NCBI GenBank assembly: GCA_022494885.1
Contig: JAGVSM010001309.1
Span: forward strand, 124,001 to 188,000
DNA: 64,000 nucleotides
Direction of reading: 5' to 3'
Source of the DNA: Micrasema longulum
Lineage: Eukaryota; Arthropoda; Insecta; Trichoptera; Brachycentridae
The notes beneath the pieces were generated by a model. The model saw only the letters and a list, made by a program, of their open reading frames with translations, searched no databases and was not told where the DNA came from. Below, in pieces: positions 10,677 through 22,499 of the stretch (its first letter is position 1; every line of letters starts with the position of its first letter). Both the position numbers and the translations under genes were made by a program.

Positions 10677-12963
10677 TACAATATGGACGGGCATGACATA
10701 CCGATATTTAGGGGGAGTATTTTTCAGGTATTTTTATCGACAAATCCACTCCCCTACAATGACCTACCTCACCCCCCTTTAAATGGCCGCCATTTTTATT
10801 TTTACGTTACGATTACGCTAGTGCATGTACAAAAATATCAATAACTGAGTACGTAAATATCGCAGAACAATAACTTTGGTGTTATTCGCACGATAACATA
10901 TTGTTCTAGCGCCTATTAAACAAATTTTATTGATACTAACTGTCAAACATACCTTAAAACATTCAAACACCGAAAAAAAGTATGCGAACAATTGATTTTT
11001 TTGTGCATTTCCGCACATCATTCAAAAACTAGTCAGTTAAGTGGTATTTTTTTTATGTTATTTCTACAGCTTGTTATGTTATCTACAAAATGAGATCAAA
11101 TTTGTTATCCAAAGTTAATTATTATAAGTACGAATGTCGTATAATTAAACCCTTTTGCGTAAGCCGCCCCCGGATAGAGACGATCCCGGTAGAGGGCCGG
11201 ACCCCACATTCCTAGAACGAGCAAATAGGATAGATAAACGTATTGTGAGTGAGTGAGACAACATCTACCGAAAGGTCTTAATTGGTCGCATAATCCAGAC
11301 GGTTACGTGTTGTCACTTGTTGTCCTTCGCTACCCGTTGTGATCACACGTTCGTTTTGTTTTGCTCTACTCTAAATACATTCTCAGTTTTCTGCAAATTA
11401 TTGAGTAGGAAGTGATTTGTGACTGAACTATTTACAAGTAGTAACATGTCGAGTCATCCTCAAAATGAATTTTCAAGTCAACACGTTGCCGATATAGTGT
11501 TTGTTTACGGATTTTGTAACGGAAATGCCGCAGCTACTGTTAGAGAATTTCGAAGAAGATTTTCAGACCGAGTTACGCCAAATGTTCGGACTTCCGTCTT
11601 TACATACCTAAGATTACCAGAGATCCGAGAGTTAGTGTGAGGAGGATCGCTGCAAGACTACAGTTGTCAAAATGGTCAGTTTGGAGACTACTCAAGAGAA
11701 AAGGCTTACATCCTTATCGTTTTCGATGAGTTTAGGATATTCATGAGCCTGATTATGTTGCAAGGGTTACATTTTGCTCTTGGTTTTAACGGCAGCTACG
11801 ACAGGACACCGACTTTTGGAAAAAAGTCCTATGGACAGACGAGGCAACATTTACGAGGCAGGGGATTATTAACCATAGAAATGACCACTTGTGGTGTTCT
11901 GAAAACCCGCATGCAGTTCGACCTAGTACTTTTCAACATGAATTCAGTGTGAACATGTGGGCCGGAATGATCGACGGAGTTTTAGTCGGCCCAGTTGAGC
12001 TACCTCCAAGATTAAATGGGCAAGGATTTTTGGAGTTTTTAAGAACAGAGTTTGCAGATTTACTCTTTGATTTGCCTCTCATAAACCACCGCAATATGTG
12101 GTTGCAACTCGACGGAGCCCCCGTACACTTTGCGTGAAGTGTACGTGGTCATTTGGATGGGGAACATTCTCTGGATTATTTCTTCTGGGGCACAATGAAG
12201 CAAAAAGTTTACTTCCATGCGTCTGCGACTCGGGAAGAACTCGTGGAAAGGATCCGTACCGCCGCGAATGAAATACGAGCTGCCACAGATATGATCCGCC
12301 GTTCAACACGACAAATTGTTTTAAGAACAACAATGTGCATTACAAACAACGGAGGACATTTTGAACAGCATCTTTGAGTTTCAGTTATGTCCCATATCTT
12401 TAGATAAACAATTGATTGTGTTATTTTAATGTATTAAAAGTATAAAAGCAATTTGTATTTTATTACCTCCATTTAGACCCATGTTAGAGTTGTATTAGAT
12501 AACATTTAGTACTTAAAGTAAAAAAATTGTGGAAACAATTTTAGTGTCATTTTGTAGATAACATAACAAGCTGTAGAAATAACATAAAAAAATTACCACT
12601 TAACTGACTAGTTTTTGAATGATGTGCGGAAATGCACAAAAAAATCAATTGTTCGCATACTTTTTTTCGGTGTTTGAATGTTTTAAGGTATGTTTGACAG
12701 TTAGTATCAATAAAATTTGTTTAATAGGCGCTAGAACAATATGTTATCGTGCGAATAACACCAAAGTTATTGTTCTGCGATATTTACGTACTCAGTTATT
12801 GATATTTTTGTACATGCACTAGCGTAATCGTAACGTAAAAATAAAAATGGCGGCCATTTAAAGGGGCGTGAGGTAGGTCATTGTAGGGGAGTGGATTTGT
12901 CGATAAAAATACCTGAAAAATACTCCCCCTAAATATCGGTATGTCATGCCCGTCCATATTGTA
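10677..12963 (+). mobile_element. Tc1/mariner-superfamily transposon with 415-bp terminal inverted repeats
   Basis: The element is 10679-12961 (2283 bp), flanked by TA (in fact TATA) on each side, as expected for IS630/Tc1/mariner insertion. Its ends read CAATATGGACGGGC and the reverse complement. The inverted repeats are 10679-11093 and 12547-12961, each 415 bases; I see only about two or three mismatches over their length, and a mirrored 67-codon frame in each arm translates identically. Between the arms lies a plus-strand transposase relic (11446-12377). I treat the arm frames as incidental. Confidence 0.85.
11446..12377 (+). pseudogene. IS630/Tc1/mariner-superfamily transposase relic
   Basis: It starts MSSHPQNEFSSQHVADIVFV, the N-terminal helix-turn-helix type found with insect transposases of this superfamily (DUF4817-like), followed by a second DNA-binding segment RRIAARLQLSKWSVWRLLKR. 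The catalytic triad can be followed: the first Asp in VLWTDEATFTR (near 11830), and the second in MWLQLDGAPVHFA (near 12110). Just after that a stop is followed directly by LDYFFWG (near 12175), so the usual proline-rich SPDLNPLD stretch carrying the third acidic residue is mostly deleted. One frameshift near 11637, three in-frame stops between 11720 and 11800, and the deletion make it non-functional. The C-terminus (EELVERIRTAANEI to NNGGHFEQHL) is preserved. It is in sense orientation between the long inverted repeats. Confidence 0.8.
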
Positions 12964-13124
12964 TATGTAAACCTTGTAAACCCTAACTTGTATTAACGTA
13001 TCCATAAATACATATAACAGGGTTTTTCACAAAGCAGGTCAGAACATTCTGATGAAACGAATTCAACGATAGAAAGGTTTAAACTGTATTTTTTACATTT
13101 GTATCTATCTATAAATCTTAATAT

Positions 13125-13395
13125 TTGTCGGCCTTGTGGTGTAATGATCAGCGCGTTTGCCTACCATGCAAGAGATCTCGGTTTCGATTCCCGACATGTT
13201 TGATATGAAATATTAATTTAAAAAAAGTGTTTTTACGCTAGATTTCATAGTCCCTGGACTGGCACCTGAAGCATAGACTGATCATCTAACATTCATGTAA
13301 CAAAAATGATCAAGATACACTGCGATTAGTTAACCGATGCATCGCCCTATGCATCATTAGATACGGAAAGGAAATAATGGTGATGATAAATATGT
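13125..13395 (+). mobile_element. SINE family B (Gly-like tRNA head), near full length
   Basis: The head carries a pol III A box (TGGTGTAATGATCAGCG) and B box (GGTTTCGATTCC) separated by a cloverleaf-like stretch, with loop CTACCAT reading as anticodon ACC. The body includes TTTCATAGTCCCTGGACTGG and CACCTGAAGC, then ATCTAAC, then a tail of GATGAT repeats. It is not a tRNA gene: the 3' half of the acceptor stem is replaced by the SINE body. Confidence 0.8.
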
Positions 13396-14580
13396 ACCGA
13401 AATCACATATTTGTTTCTTACATATAAACGAACCTATCATATAATATATTTTTTGAACGAATGCATAAAATTAACAACCGAATCTTACGTTTGAATTAAC
13501 ATGAACAAAATAAACTCTCTTGTATTTTTAAAAACTTTTTCGGGTGTATAAAAAAATCGATCCGAAAACAACACCTCTTGCTTGCGGTTATTTCTGTATA
13601 TGTATAATATACGTACATATAAATGAAAAGGAGTGACTTCATTTTTTTTTTTTAATGGACACTTAAGTCATAGATTGCATTCCAACTAACTGAAATTCAG
13701 TTTGCAAGCTATAAAAACAATACTATATTTGATATTTTTTTTCACCCATCCCGAACTCAATTCCCGGCTCAACGTTATGTATACTCTCCGTGTATTTTTT
13801 CTATTCACTGCATTATGAGGTTAACTATCTCATCTATAGTATTAAAATTTTAACCGATAAATTGGAATCGGAAAGCAATCGTTTTATTCTAAAATAATAT
13901 TTGCCATTTCCATTGGACCAAATACAATATGAATCCGGATGATTGCACATCCAAAACTTTTGGCTGCATTGTCCTATAGGTGACTTTAGATTATTCAAAG
14001 CTGAAACATAACGAAATCCGATTATTTCAGTCGAGAGCTTTTCAATGCATGTTAAATGAAGCTTTCGCGATCTGCCAGGAGCGCAAGAGCCTATAGGAGC
14101 AGAGGCGGCAGCTGTTCCGCGTCGAGCCAAATCTTCCGGTAAATATGTATATTTATTCACTTAACACAAGGAACTTCCGCGACCTACGAGACTTGTAGAA
14201 GAAGTTCACATTTTTATTATTATCAAAAATGTTTTAAAAAGGTCGCTGAATTATTCAGATTAACCCTTATTTACAGAAAGGATAACTATTGAATAACAAA
14301 TATACATATTTTAAAGGTAAACACCTTTAAGGTAAATAATAACGGACTTACTGTGCGCAAATAAAAGTTAAGTCAAGATAATAAATTACCATAATAAAAG
14401 ACATAATAAATAAACAAAAAAAAATACATTTTGAAGGCATATTTTTGAATCCAGTATATTTTTTATGAATACCCACTATCAATTTGAATACAGAAGCCAA
14501 AATACATTTTGAACTAAAAAAGTATTGGAGACATAATACTGTTTTATTGTACCAACTATTAATTATATATTTTGTTCATT
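13396..14580. other. Unassigned spacer
   Basis: AT-rich. A 108-codon minus-strand frame (13834-14160) is present, but it resembles nothing I know and has no supporting context. Confidence 0.3.
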
Positions 14581-14584
14581 TTTT

Positions 14585-14670
14585 TCCGTTTTAAAAATAG
14601 GTAAATAATAAAAATTATGTGACCTCTTCGAGGACACTTAACAATATACTTTTTTAAAAATATATATTTT
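14585..14670 (-). mobile_element. LINE lineage 3, 3'-UTR tail fragment (family I)
   Basis: The minus strand reads AGTATATTGTTAAGTGTCCTC, then GAGGTCACATAATTTTTATT, which matches the 3' tails at about 18520-18610, 24755-24865, 39355-39430 and 58580-58690. Only the tail is present. Confidence 0.5.
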
Positions 14671-15985
14671 TATGTGTGAAAATAAACTAAGAAGACTATA
14701 TAATAAGAATATACAGAAATAATTAAAAAAATGGTCACACAGTTTTAGACACTACGTATTTAAGTTTATGTGTAATTTATGAACACCTTTATTATTTATA
14801 CAATACAACACATAATAAAAGAACGAAATAGAACATGAACCTAGAATGTTTTTACTTCTATGCTGGAATTTAAATCAAATTAATTTGAATATATTATATA
14901 ATGTGGATATTAGCTACCTGCTGGGTCGTTTTTGATTATTAACATAATCTGATGATTATAAGAAAAAAAAATGCTTTCGTATTTTTTTCAATTCAGTTTA
15001 CTGTTAAAATTTTACAAGATACATTACAAATTTAACTTTAAAATACTGTATTGTTATTTCTATCAGTCAAAAAAAAGGATGCCGTTTGCGGCAATTAATT
15101 TGGAAATTTTATTCAGCTAAAATCATTACGTTTTTTATATAAAATATATTTTATTATCATAAAAAGCACCCATAATCTCGCCCAAATAATATTTAAATGT
15201 TCGTTATGCATAAGGTATAGCGAAATATTTCATATGTTAATACTCGATGTTCGTATTTCGCACTCAAATTATCGCTTTGATGTTAAAATATTTCGAGGAA
15301 ATTTAAAGGAAAGGAAGTACGGAAAAGTCGTATTTGAAAAATAATAAAAATGATCGCATCACGGTTAAACGACCATAAAACAGAACATCGTTAGAAAAAG
15401 AAAATGCGTTAGATGTGAAAATAACATTTTTGGAAAAAATCAAGTGACGGAAACAAAGACAAATTGGTCGGGAGACACGAAGTAACATTCGAAACCGAAC
15501 GTATCTGGCAGGCGGAATTTTCAATAAGAATTATTTATTTACGGAGGATAATATATTATTTTGTTTATTTTTTACGAAATACAGAGTATAACATAAAATG
15601 GCAGAAAATAAAAAAGAGCCTTCATGGAAAAGCAATTTGCTCGGTATTAGCATTTTTGTATTTTAGAGAATATAATTCACATACTTAGTGCATTTTTTAT
15701 GGGAATAAGCCTGTGGCTTGGGTCTAAAAGTGCCAATGTCGCAAATCACAACATTACGGCAGAGTTATTTTGCGGCTATTTTAAAACGTTATACTGAAAC
15801 GTTTTTAAACTGTTTTTAATAAAAAAAAACATTGCAAATACGTATGTGTATACATTTTTTCAACTCTCTTCAAAATGTTGGCAAGAAATAAATTTGATCC
15901 AAGTTTAGCCTAAAAAGGCTAAACTAAGGTCTAAAAAGACCCAAGACGCAGAAATAAAAAAAAAATGGATTTGTTATATTTATAT
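14671..15985. other. Unassigned spacer
   Basis: AT-rich, with no coding signal. A small hairpin AGCCTAAAAAGGCT lies near 15910. Confidence 0.3.
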
Positions 15986-15989
15986 TATT

Positions 15990-16310
15990 ATTTATTATAA
16001 TGCTGCACAAAAACTTCTATTCATGTCTTTATTTGTTGCAACTAAGACGGAAAACATTTTTGAGAGAGGAAAATGGAAGTATAGGCATTTGCCGGACCTA
16101 TGACACTTGCACACCGTGCAACGTTCTCCACTCTGCCCAGTCACAAGCATCCACACTTCCTCAACTCTTCCATTTGTTGACCTTCGTGAAGTAAAGGAGC
16201 TGAAACCTTTATCATGTGGATTTATCCGGCTAAACCAGCTTACCTACTAGGCAACGCCTGAAATCTCTCACCTCTCTGCAAACATTTGGACATACGCAAA
16301 ACATTTTTGT
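15990..16310 (+). repeat. Dispersed palindromic repeat family A
   Basis: Its hallmarks are TTGTTGCAAC, AAACATTTTTGAGAGAGGAA, GGAAGTATAGGCATTTGCC, CTCAACTCTTCCATTTGTTGA and GAGCTGAAACCTTTATC, closing with CAAACATTTGGACATACGCAAAA. This is the reverse of the family's opening TTTTGAGTATGTCCAAA (seen at about 23450 and 62805), so the family has inverted ends. No protein. Confidence 0.6.
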
Positions 16311-16540
16311 TATATTTAGGTTTATGGTGGATATCTCTTAATAAATCTACATAATTAGTTAAAAATTCAAAAGTAAAAAATTAGACAAAAAAATTATTTC
16401 TCACATGCAGCAAAAATTAGAGCATTTAATTGTATGTTTTAAAAACAAAAAAAAAATGAACTACTTTTAAACGTCACAGGTTCTTGCCGTTGCCTAGTAG
16501 GTGAATCCGTTCATCCGGATGAATCTACAACAACAAACCA

Positions 16541-16762
16541 TCACGCCGTTTCCCCGTAAGGGTAGGCAGAGAGGATAGAACGCCACAACACTCTATATTT
16601 GCATACAGATCTCGCTTCCTCTACATTCATACATCTTCTCATGCACGCGCGCCGATTATTCTGACTTTTGACATGTCCATCTTCAAGAATTTGTTGGATT
16701 CGGTCATGCCACGTCTTTCTCGGTCTTCCTCTATTTCTGCATCGGGTGAATCTCACCCACAT
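16541..16762 (-). pseudogene. LINE lineage 1, reverse transcriptase C-terminal end
   Basis: About 65 codons match the C-terminus of the intact copy at 48229-49389: RGRPRKTWHDRIQQILE, GHVKSQNNRRACMRRCMNVE and WRSILSAYPYGE, then a stop and a TTG-rich tail. The upstream boundary at about 16740 runs straight into a family A repeat, the same junction partner as at 49.3 kb. Confidence 0.8.
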
Positions 16763-17005
16763 AATAAAGGCTTTAGCTCTTTTAATTCACAAAAGTAAAA
16801 AAAAAAAGTTTATAGGTGGAGGAAGTGAAAAAATGTGAATGTTTAAACATAGGCAAAATAGTGAATTTTACGCAGTGTGTAAAATGGCCACTTAAACAAG
16901 CCAATGAAAGATCATGAGTCTTGTAAATGCCTAGTCTTCCATATATCCTTCTCAAAAATGTTTTTCCTCGTTGCAACAAATAAAGAATTTGATTAGTTCT
17001 CGATT
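16745..17005 (-). repeat. Dispersed palindromic repeat family A
   Basis: It begins CTCACCCACATAATAAAGGC, then the central ACGCAGTGTGTAAAATGGCC and GCCTAGTCTTCCATATATCC, and ends CAAAAATGTTTTTCCTCGTTGC. It abuts the LINE lineage 1 fragment. Confidence 0.6.
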
Positions 17006-17084
17006 AGCTCTCTACCACAACTCGGTTTCCATTTTCAAATAGCAAGTTATTTACCACTGAGGATGTACCGCCACCCTTGTTTAT

Positions 17085-17255
17085 CCTGACATACATTCAT
17101 AGCCTTTTCCACATTCATACATCTTGTCAAACATGCCGTTTGGTTGTGTCTGCTTTTGACATGACCCGACTTGAGAGGTTTATCTGATCACGCCACATCT
17201 TTCTTGGTCATCCTCGTTCTACGTTTTTTTCGTTTTACATGACCAAACCATCTTT
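17085..17255 (-). pseudogene. LINE lineage 1, degenerate C-terminal fragment
   Basis: The minus-strand reading shows WFGHVKRK, then after a stop SGHVKSRHNQTACLTRCMNVEKA, matching the C-terminal domain of 48229-49389. More diverged than the copy at 16541-16762. Confidence 0.65.
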
Positions 17256-17269
17256 AAGTGATTCAATAA

Positions 17270-18325
17270 ATTAAACATTAAAATGCAAGGCTAATAATTT
17301 TTATAGCGTTTATGTACAATTGAAATTACATATCCCCTAGTTAACCAGCTAAAATAAGTCAATTTTGCACTCATCAGATTCTGATTAAAGACTTCAGAAC
17401 TGACGAATTGAAATTTTGTTCTATATTGTGGGCCAAAACGCTTGCGAATGCAATATTCAAACCATGAAAGCATAAAATCTGTTAATCTAGATCTTAGACT
17501 TAAAAAATATTTAATGTCTTATAATTATTTTTTAACAAAGTAATACATTTTAAGCAAATGAATATAATTTTTTAAAAATATCCCGAAAAAAACAAAAATT
17601 TATTCGTTAAATTTTTCAAGGTACTAAAAGATATTGGTTTATAACAAATGAAAAAAAAAACTATAAAATAACAACAACAACAAAAAATAGTGGTTAAAAA
17701 CAAAGTTGTTTTATTTATTTTATTGAATAGAATGTCACTTGGGAGTTTTTTAAATTTGATTTATATCTGATGATAAGACACACAATCAAAAATAAATTTA
17801 GTATTCTTCTTTACCCAGAAAAAAAATAATAGACAGTTTAAAACATAATAATCATACTTCATATTTGTTGTATTTAAAATAAATTAAACGGGTTTAAAAT
17901 AATTGTTCATAAATTATAAAAAGTTTGTTTCATATTTTTTTCTTCGAGAAGAGTATTTATTTTTATTACAGTTGCACTTGATACAGAAATACTGAATATC
18001 TAGATATATATTAACTGTTTTTATAAACACATTTATTGCACGCCCACACATATTGCATAATTAACTATGTAAGTAGTTTGTTTTTTAATTTAATTTATGG
18101 CATTTTAATTATATTTACCTTTGAACAGATGGTAGGAATAGATCAGTTGGCAAAATACCTGGCTCTTCTAACTTGAGATGAATTCTGATATTTAATATAT
18201 GGTCAGAAATTCCTCTGATTACTGTAGTTTATTAATGTATGAGAAAATGTTTAAAAAGGCTATAAAAATGGATAGTGGAGCTAGGCAGAAGTAAAATGGA
18301 TTGTCTAATTCGCCCATACCAATGC
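17270..18325. other. Unassigned spacer
   Basis: AT-rich with short (CAA)n and A-runs near 17670. No recognised repeat or protein. Confidence 0.3.
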
Positions 18326-18329
18326 TGAA

Positions 18330-18625
18330 TCAACTGCTCCACAACTGTATGGCCTATGTTAGGTTTTTGTTGTTTTCATTGTGTGTTTTTTAATATAAAT
18401 AATATAGATGTATATAAATACCTTGTTTTTAAAACTGTCTGAATATTTGTTAATTATGTTTGTTTTTTTAAGTGAGTCTTCTTTGTTTATTCTCAAATGT
18501 AATAAAAAAAAAACTAAATTGTTAAGTGTCCTCGGCACGGGAAACCCCAGTGAGGTCACATTATTTTTATTATTAATTATAGTTTATAAGCGAAAAAATA
18601 TGAATAAATAAATAAATAAATACCA
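18330..18625 (+). mobile_element. LINE lineage 3, 3'-UTR tail (family I)
   Basis: It contains TTGTTAAGTGTCCTCGGCAC, GGGAAACCCCAGTGAGGTCA, ATTATTTTTATT and a terminal (AATA)n tail at about 18600-18622. The same order occurs at four other places in the window. The simple-repeat tail at the 3' end is typical of 5'-truncated non-LTR retrotransposons. No reverse transcriptase remains in this copy. Confidence 0.55.
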
Positions 18626-18744
18626 GTCCAATATGTCAGAACTAAACTAATTCGTTATATAACTAAATAGTTTTAGTTTTATAAAGGAAATAACGAGGAT
18701 TGACTATCTACACTTTCTTTATAAAATAGCGAGTCTTGTAAACA

Positions 18745-18920
18745 TCATCGCCATCATTCCTTTTTCTCACCTAATGGTGCATAAGGCATTGCATTGGTAA
18801 CTTACTGCAGCGCATGTTCGGTTAATTACTATAATAACTTCATTGTTGTTACATAAATGAGGGATGATCAGTCTTAGGCTTCATGTGGCTAAAATAAATA
18901 TTTCATCTCAACCACGCTGG
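18745..18920 (-). mobile_element. SINE family B, body fragment
   Basis: It contains CACCTAATGGTGCATAAGGC, ATTGCATTGG, GATGATCAGTCTTAGGCTTC and CATCTCAACCACG in the order of the minus-strand family. The tRNA head is lost. Confidence 0.6.
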
Positions 18921-19301
18921 GAAAAAGGTTTTTTCACGTTTTTATTATTATTATTTTTAAAGGAAAAAAAAATTACGATGGTAACGGTGTATGCAATGTT
19001 TTATGCGCTATCATCCGCAGACATGGGTATAATGCTGATAGATTTGTTGAAAATATAAATATCTTGATGGAATTGAGTTTTTTTTAAATTATTTTGTGTA
19101 TTATTTATGAAAATTACACAATACACGTTTAATTAAAAAATAAACATAATTTTATTAATGCGCATGATTCCTGTTTTCCTATTTATGCAGATCTATGGAA
19201 TATTGGGTTGAGAAAAAAGTTATTTCTGTTTTGTTGCGTAAAATTAAACGATCTTTCATGCAATTTCATAAATTTTTTTTATTTATTTTTATATATATAA
19301 C

Positions 19302-19760
19302 TTCTGGTCCTTATCAGCAAAAAACCGAACCAAGTGCAAGTTCAGATCATCATCATAGTGAAACCATTTTAAGTGTTTGCAAACTTCGAAATTAATTGTT
19401 GTCAGATGGCGGTGGTCATGGCTGTATGGAGGATGTGACATCATTTCTTAACCAAGTTCAAATAATTTACGACGAGTAACTTAAGATGTGTGAGGCCTGG
19501 CATTGTCATGGTGGAACACAATTTCTTTGTGAGTTTCCAATTCTGGCAGTTTTTCTTTGATGGCTTCATCCAGTTTCATTGGTAGTTGAAAGTTTTCTTC
19601 GTAGTTTACTTCCAAATTTGCAACACCCTTAAAACGGCAAAACTTTGACCAATGATGAAGATCTGAAATCGCACTTAGTTTAGTTTTTTTGCTGATAAGA
19701 ACCAGAAGTTCTACGAGTATTATGAACTTGCAAGAAATATAGAAAAAGGTCATCAAACAA
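19302..19760 (-). pseudogene. Mariner transposase fragment bracketed by an inverted repeat
   Basis: The minus strand encodes EKLPELETHKEIVFHHDNARPHTS, the segment around the second catalytic Asp of mariner (HHDNARPH). It continues to about 19380 with a stop and MMSHPPYSHDHRHL, the degenerated equivalent of the HPPYSPDLAPSDYHLF segment that carries the third Asp. The outer sequence 19302-19378 is an inverted copy of 19638-19713 (shared ACTTCTGG, CTTATCAGCAAAAAA and CAGATC), so the fragment is flanked by a 75-base inverted repeat. Not functional. Confidence 0.7.
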
Positions 19761-19954
19761 AACGAAAATGATGTAATTGATTAAAGTTAATTTTTTGTAA
19801 AAAAGTTTTTTTTTTATTTCACACCGCAAAACCGAAATTACTTTCCTATCAACCTAATACAAATCAATAATTGAATATTCAAAATCACAGAACAGTGGAA
19901 AAACAATGAATGTCAGAGGAATATTTTTCATGTTTTAGTTTTTTGTTCACCTTA

Positions 19955-20170
19955 TTATTTAATGGTCAGTGCGTTTACTTTTCGTACAAAAAGTCTCAGG
20001 TTCAATTTCCACCATATTTAAAATGAAATATTTATAAAAATGGTCGTTTTTACACTAGAATATTTCGTAGTCCCGGGACAGGCACTTAAAGCAAAAACTC
20101 ATCATCATACCTTGATGTAACAATAATAATAATAATAAGAGAAAATAAATAATGATGATGATGATTTTTT
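19955..20170 (+). mobile_element. SINE family B, diverged copy
   Basis: It has AATGGTCAGTGCGTTTAC, then CAGGTTCAATTTCC (degraded B box), then TTTTTACACTAGAATATTTC and GTAGTCCC, ending in (AATAAT)n and (GAT)n runs. Confidence 0.65.
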
Positions 20171-22495
20171 TAAAATTCAGTTATGTTTATTTCTAAATTA
20201 TCAGACGTTTGATGTAATTAATAAAACACGTGTGAAATAAATGAATAATTTTGGTTTTAAACGTTCAGGAAAAAAAATGGGTAATAGGTGGACTATTTAG
20301 AAAGAATGCAGTAAATATGGATTTTTGGGTACGATTTTTTGCGTGTTTTAAGTAAAAGACTCACTGCAAACATAATCTTTATGATAAAGACTTGTTATTA
20401 TGCAAGAATATTCACAACAGCAAAGATTTGATCTTAATGCGCGAGACAAGGGTTTGGTAAATGTTTTGAAGGCTTCAATGAAACCTTACCGACTGTAAAT
20501 CTGGGTATTACGTATGCTTGAAAAGAATATCGAATATTCAATATGTGACATATCTCGGTGTACTGAAGTATCACAAAAACGTTTACGATCGGTTTATTTA
20601 TTCAAAGATCCTTCCAGCAAACAAACTATGGAGGTATGAATTTTTCCAGGTAATTTAATTCAAACAAGAAATTTGGGAGATATAATTTAAAGATTACCTA
20701 AGATCAATAAGCCACCTAGAAAAGAAACGAACTATTTCTAAGATTGTTCAAGAAATTAAGCAATGGTATTCCAATTGATTTCCACCATTTTCAAATCATG
20801 CGATTTATGTTCAATTCAGTCATGAATATCAAATTATAATGGCAAATTCACTGAAAATACAATCTTCATATATTTAATAAATTATGTGTTTATTCAGACA
20901 GATGTAAAAAATATTTATTTTAACAACTAGTAATTCCTTAACTAATACATATTATGTGCACAATAATTTTGTTATTAATGTATTATCATTATGACACTCT
21001 AGTTGCCTAAATGGATGTTTTTTTAAACAAAAACCATCGCCATCCGACAAAGAGAGAGGACTACTGATATACTTATTATCCCTTGTCTTTTTTGGCAACT
21101 CATTAAATATTGTTAGTCCCTTAAGGTACTGATTGTTCTGAATTGCTGTGATTCTTGTTTTTGGGAGTCAGAAACAATATATGCTTTTCAATAAACAGAC
21201 ATAAGTTTAAAATAAAATTAAACTTACTATATAAGAAATAAAAAAATATAAGATAAGACTTCACAAAGTATAAACTCATTGTAATATACAAATGTAAAAA
21301 TTGTACAATGGTTTACATAAAGAAACAGGAAGTCTTTAAACATTTAAAATCATTTAAAACAAGATTATTGATAAATTTTGATGGAAAATGTGATGTTAAT
21401 TTCATTTTAATATTAGTTTTTATATATTAACTTAATAAATCATACATTAAAAAATACATAAATAAATCAATCATACTTTGTGCACTCATTTTATGCATAT
21501 CGAACTTGAGCGATAATAATGGCATAAGTCCAAACTTCTAAGGAGTTAAGTATGGAGTAATGTTGCTGTTTTTTTCATTTGGCGGAACTTAGGGACAAGG
21601 GATTAACGTGGGAGGTGGCGAGAGTGCACGATTAACAGGTTCTTTTAATGGTGTCTAGTTATGTCCACATGCTCAACTTAGGAGCAGATGTAGAAAAAAA
21701 AAAATGTTATTTAAATATATTTTCTATCCTTATAATTTAATAATCAACGGCATTTTTGTAAAAAAAAATCAATGGAAATTATTTAAAATATTTATGTGGC
21801 CTAAAAAGAAAAAAAATCTTATTTTGTATTTTTTTAACTCAGATCAACAAGTAATGATGATTGTGCGGTTGTTATCTCTGAAAATACATACAACTAGATC
21901 GCAAAGGTGTGATTTTGTGAGAGGTTGTTCCTTTGTTTTAGTGTTTAATATACTATTCTCTTCCTATACATGAGTTTTTTGAGTTGTGCTACTGCTATTC
22001 CCGGGTAGAGCAATGTTTTGTACTGTGATTTTACCAAAGTTTTCATATTCAATTATCTAGATAATTTCGGAATTTGGTATTAAATAATTGACCTTTTGAA
22101 TCAGATTGCAACTACGGCAAATGGGCAATGGGCTTTTTCAAAAATATACGGTTAAATTCAAAAACGTTAAAACATCTGTATATTAAACCAAAGTGAGACA
22201 ATCTCGATTGCATCTGATTATAGCAGTCATTACTATAAAGTGTTTGATAGTTTGACATACATTAATAGGCTTGCGGATTAAATTTGGCGAACAAGTCTAG
22301 TATAGCCGCTGTACTATAATATATGGTCATGCATTCCGCTTGACACAAATCTGACACAAGTGAATGTAATGGGTCATCCTACTACAGAACACATACAGAC
22401 GTCACATTTATATAATTTAATCAACTTGATGTTTATTTCTCCAAGCTTCATTTTCCTTGAATTTAAAATGTTCACTTTGTTGTATAGCCATGAGT
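20171..22495. other. Unassigned spacer
   Basis: No protein family recognised. Around 20420-20640 short stretches look coding-like (for example ARDKGLVNVLKASMKPY on the plus strand) but are broken, and I cannot assign them. Confidence 0.3.
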
Positions 22496-22499
22496 GTTA

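Noticed and set aside
12079..12333. Minus-strand 84-codon frame opposite the transposase relic
   Set aside because: A shadow of the sense transposase reading frame, whose motifs are clear.
10818..12822. Two identical 67-codon frames, one in each arm of the mariner-superfamily element
   Set aside because: They are mirror images caused by the inverted repeat. The identity reflects arm similarity, not a conserved small protein.
13834..14160. Minus-strand 108-codon frame
   Set aside because: It contains Cys and Trp in a protein-like mix, but I recognise no family, and it has no second copy, no splice signals and no neighbouring exon. Could be chance.
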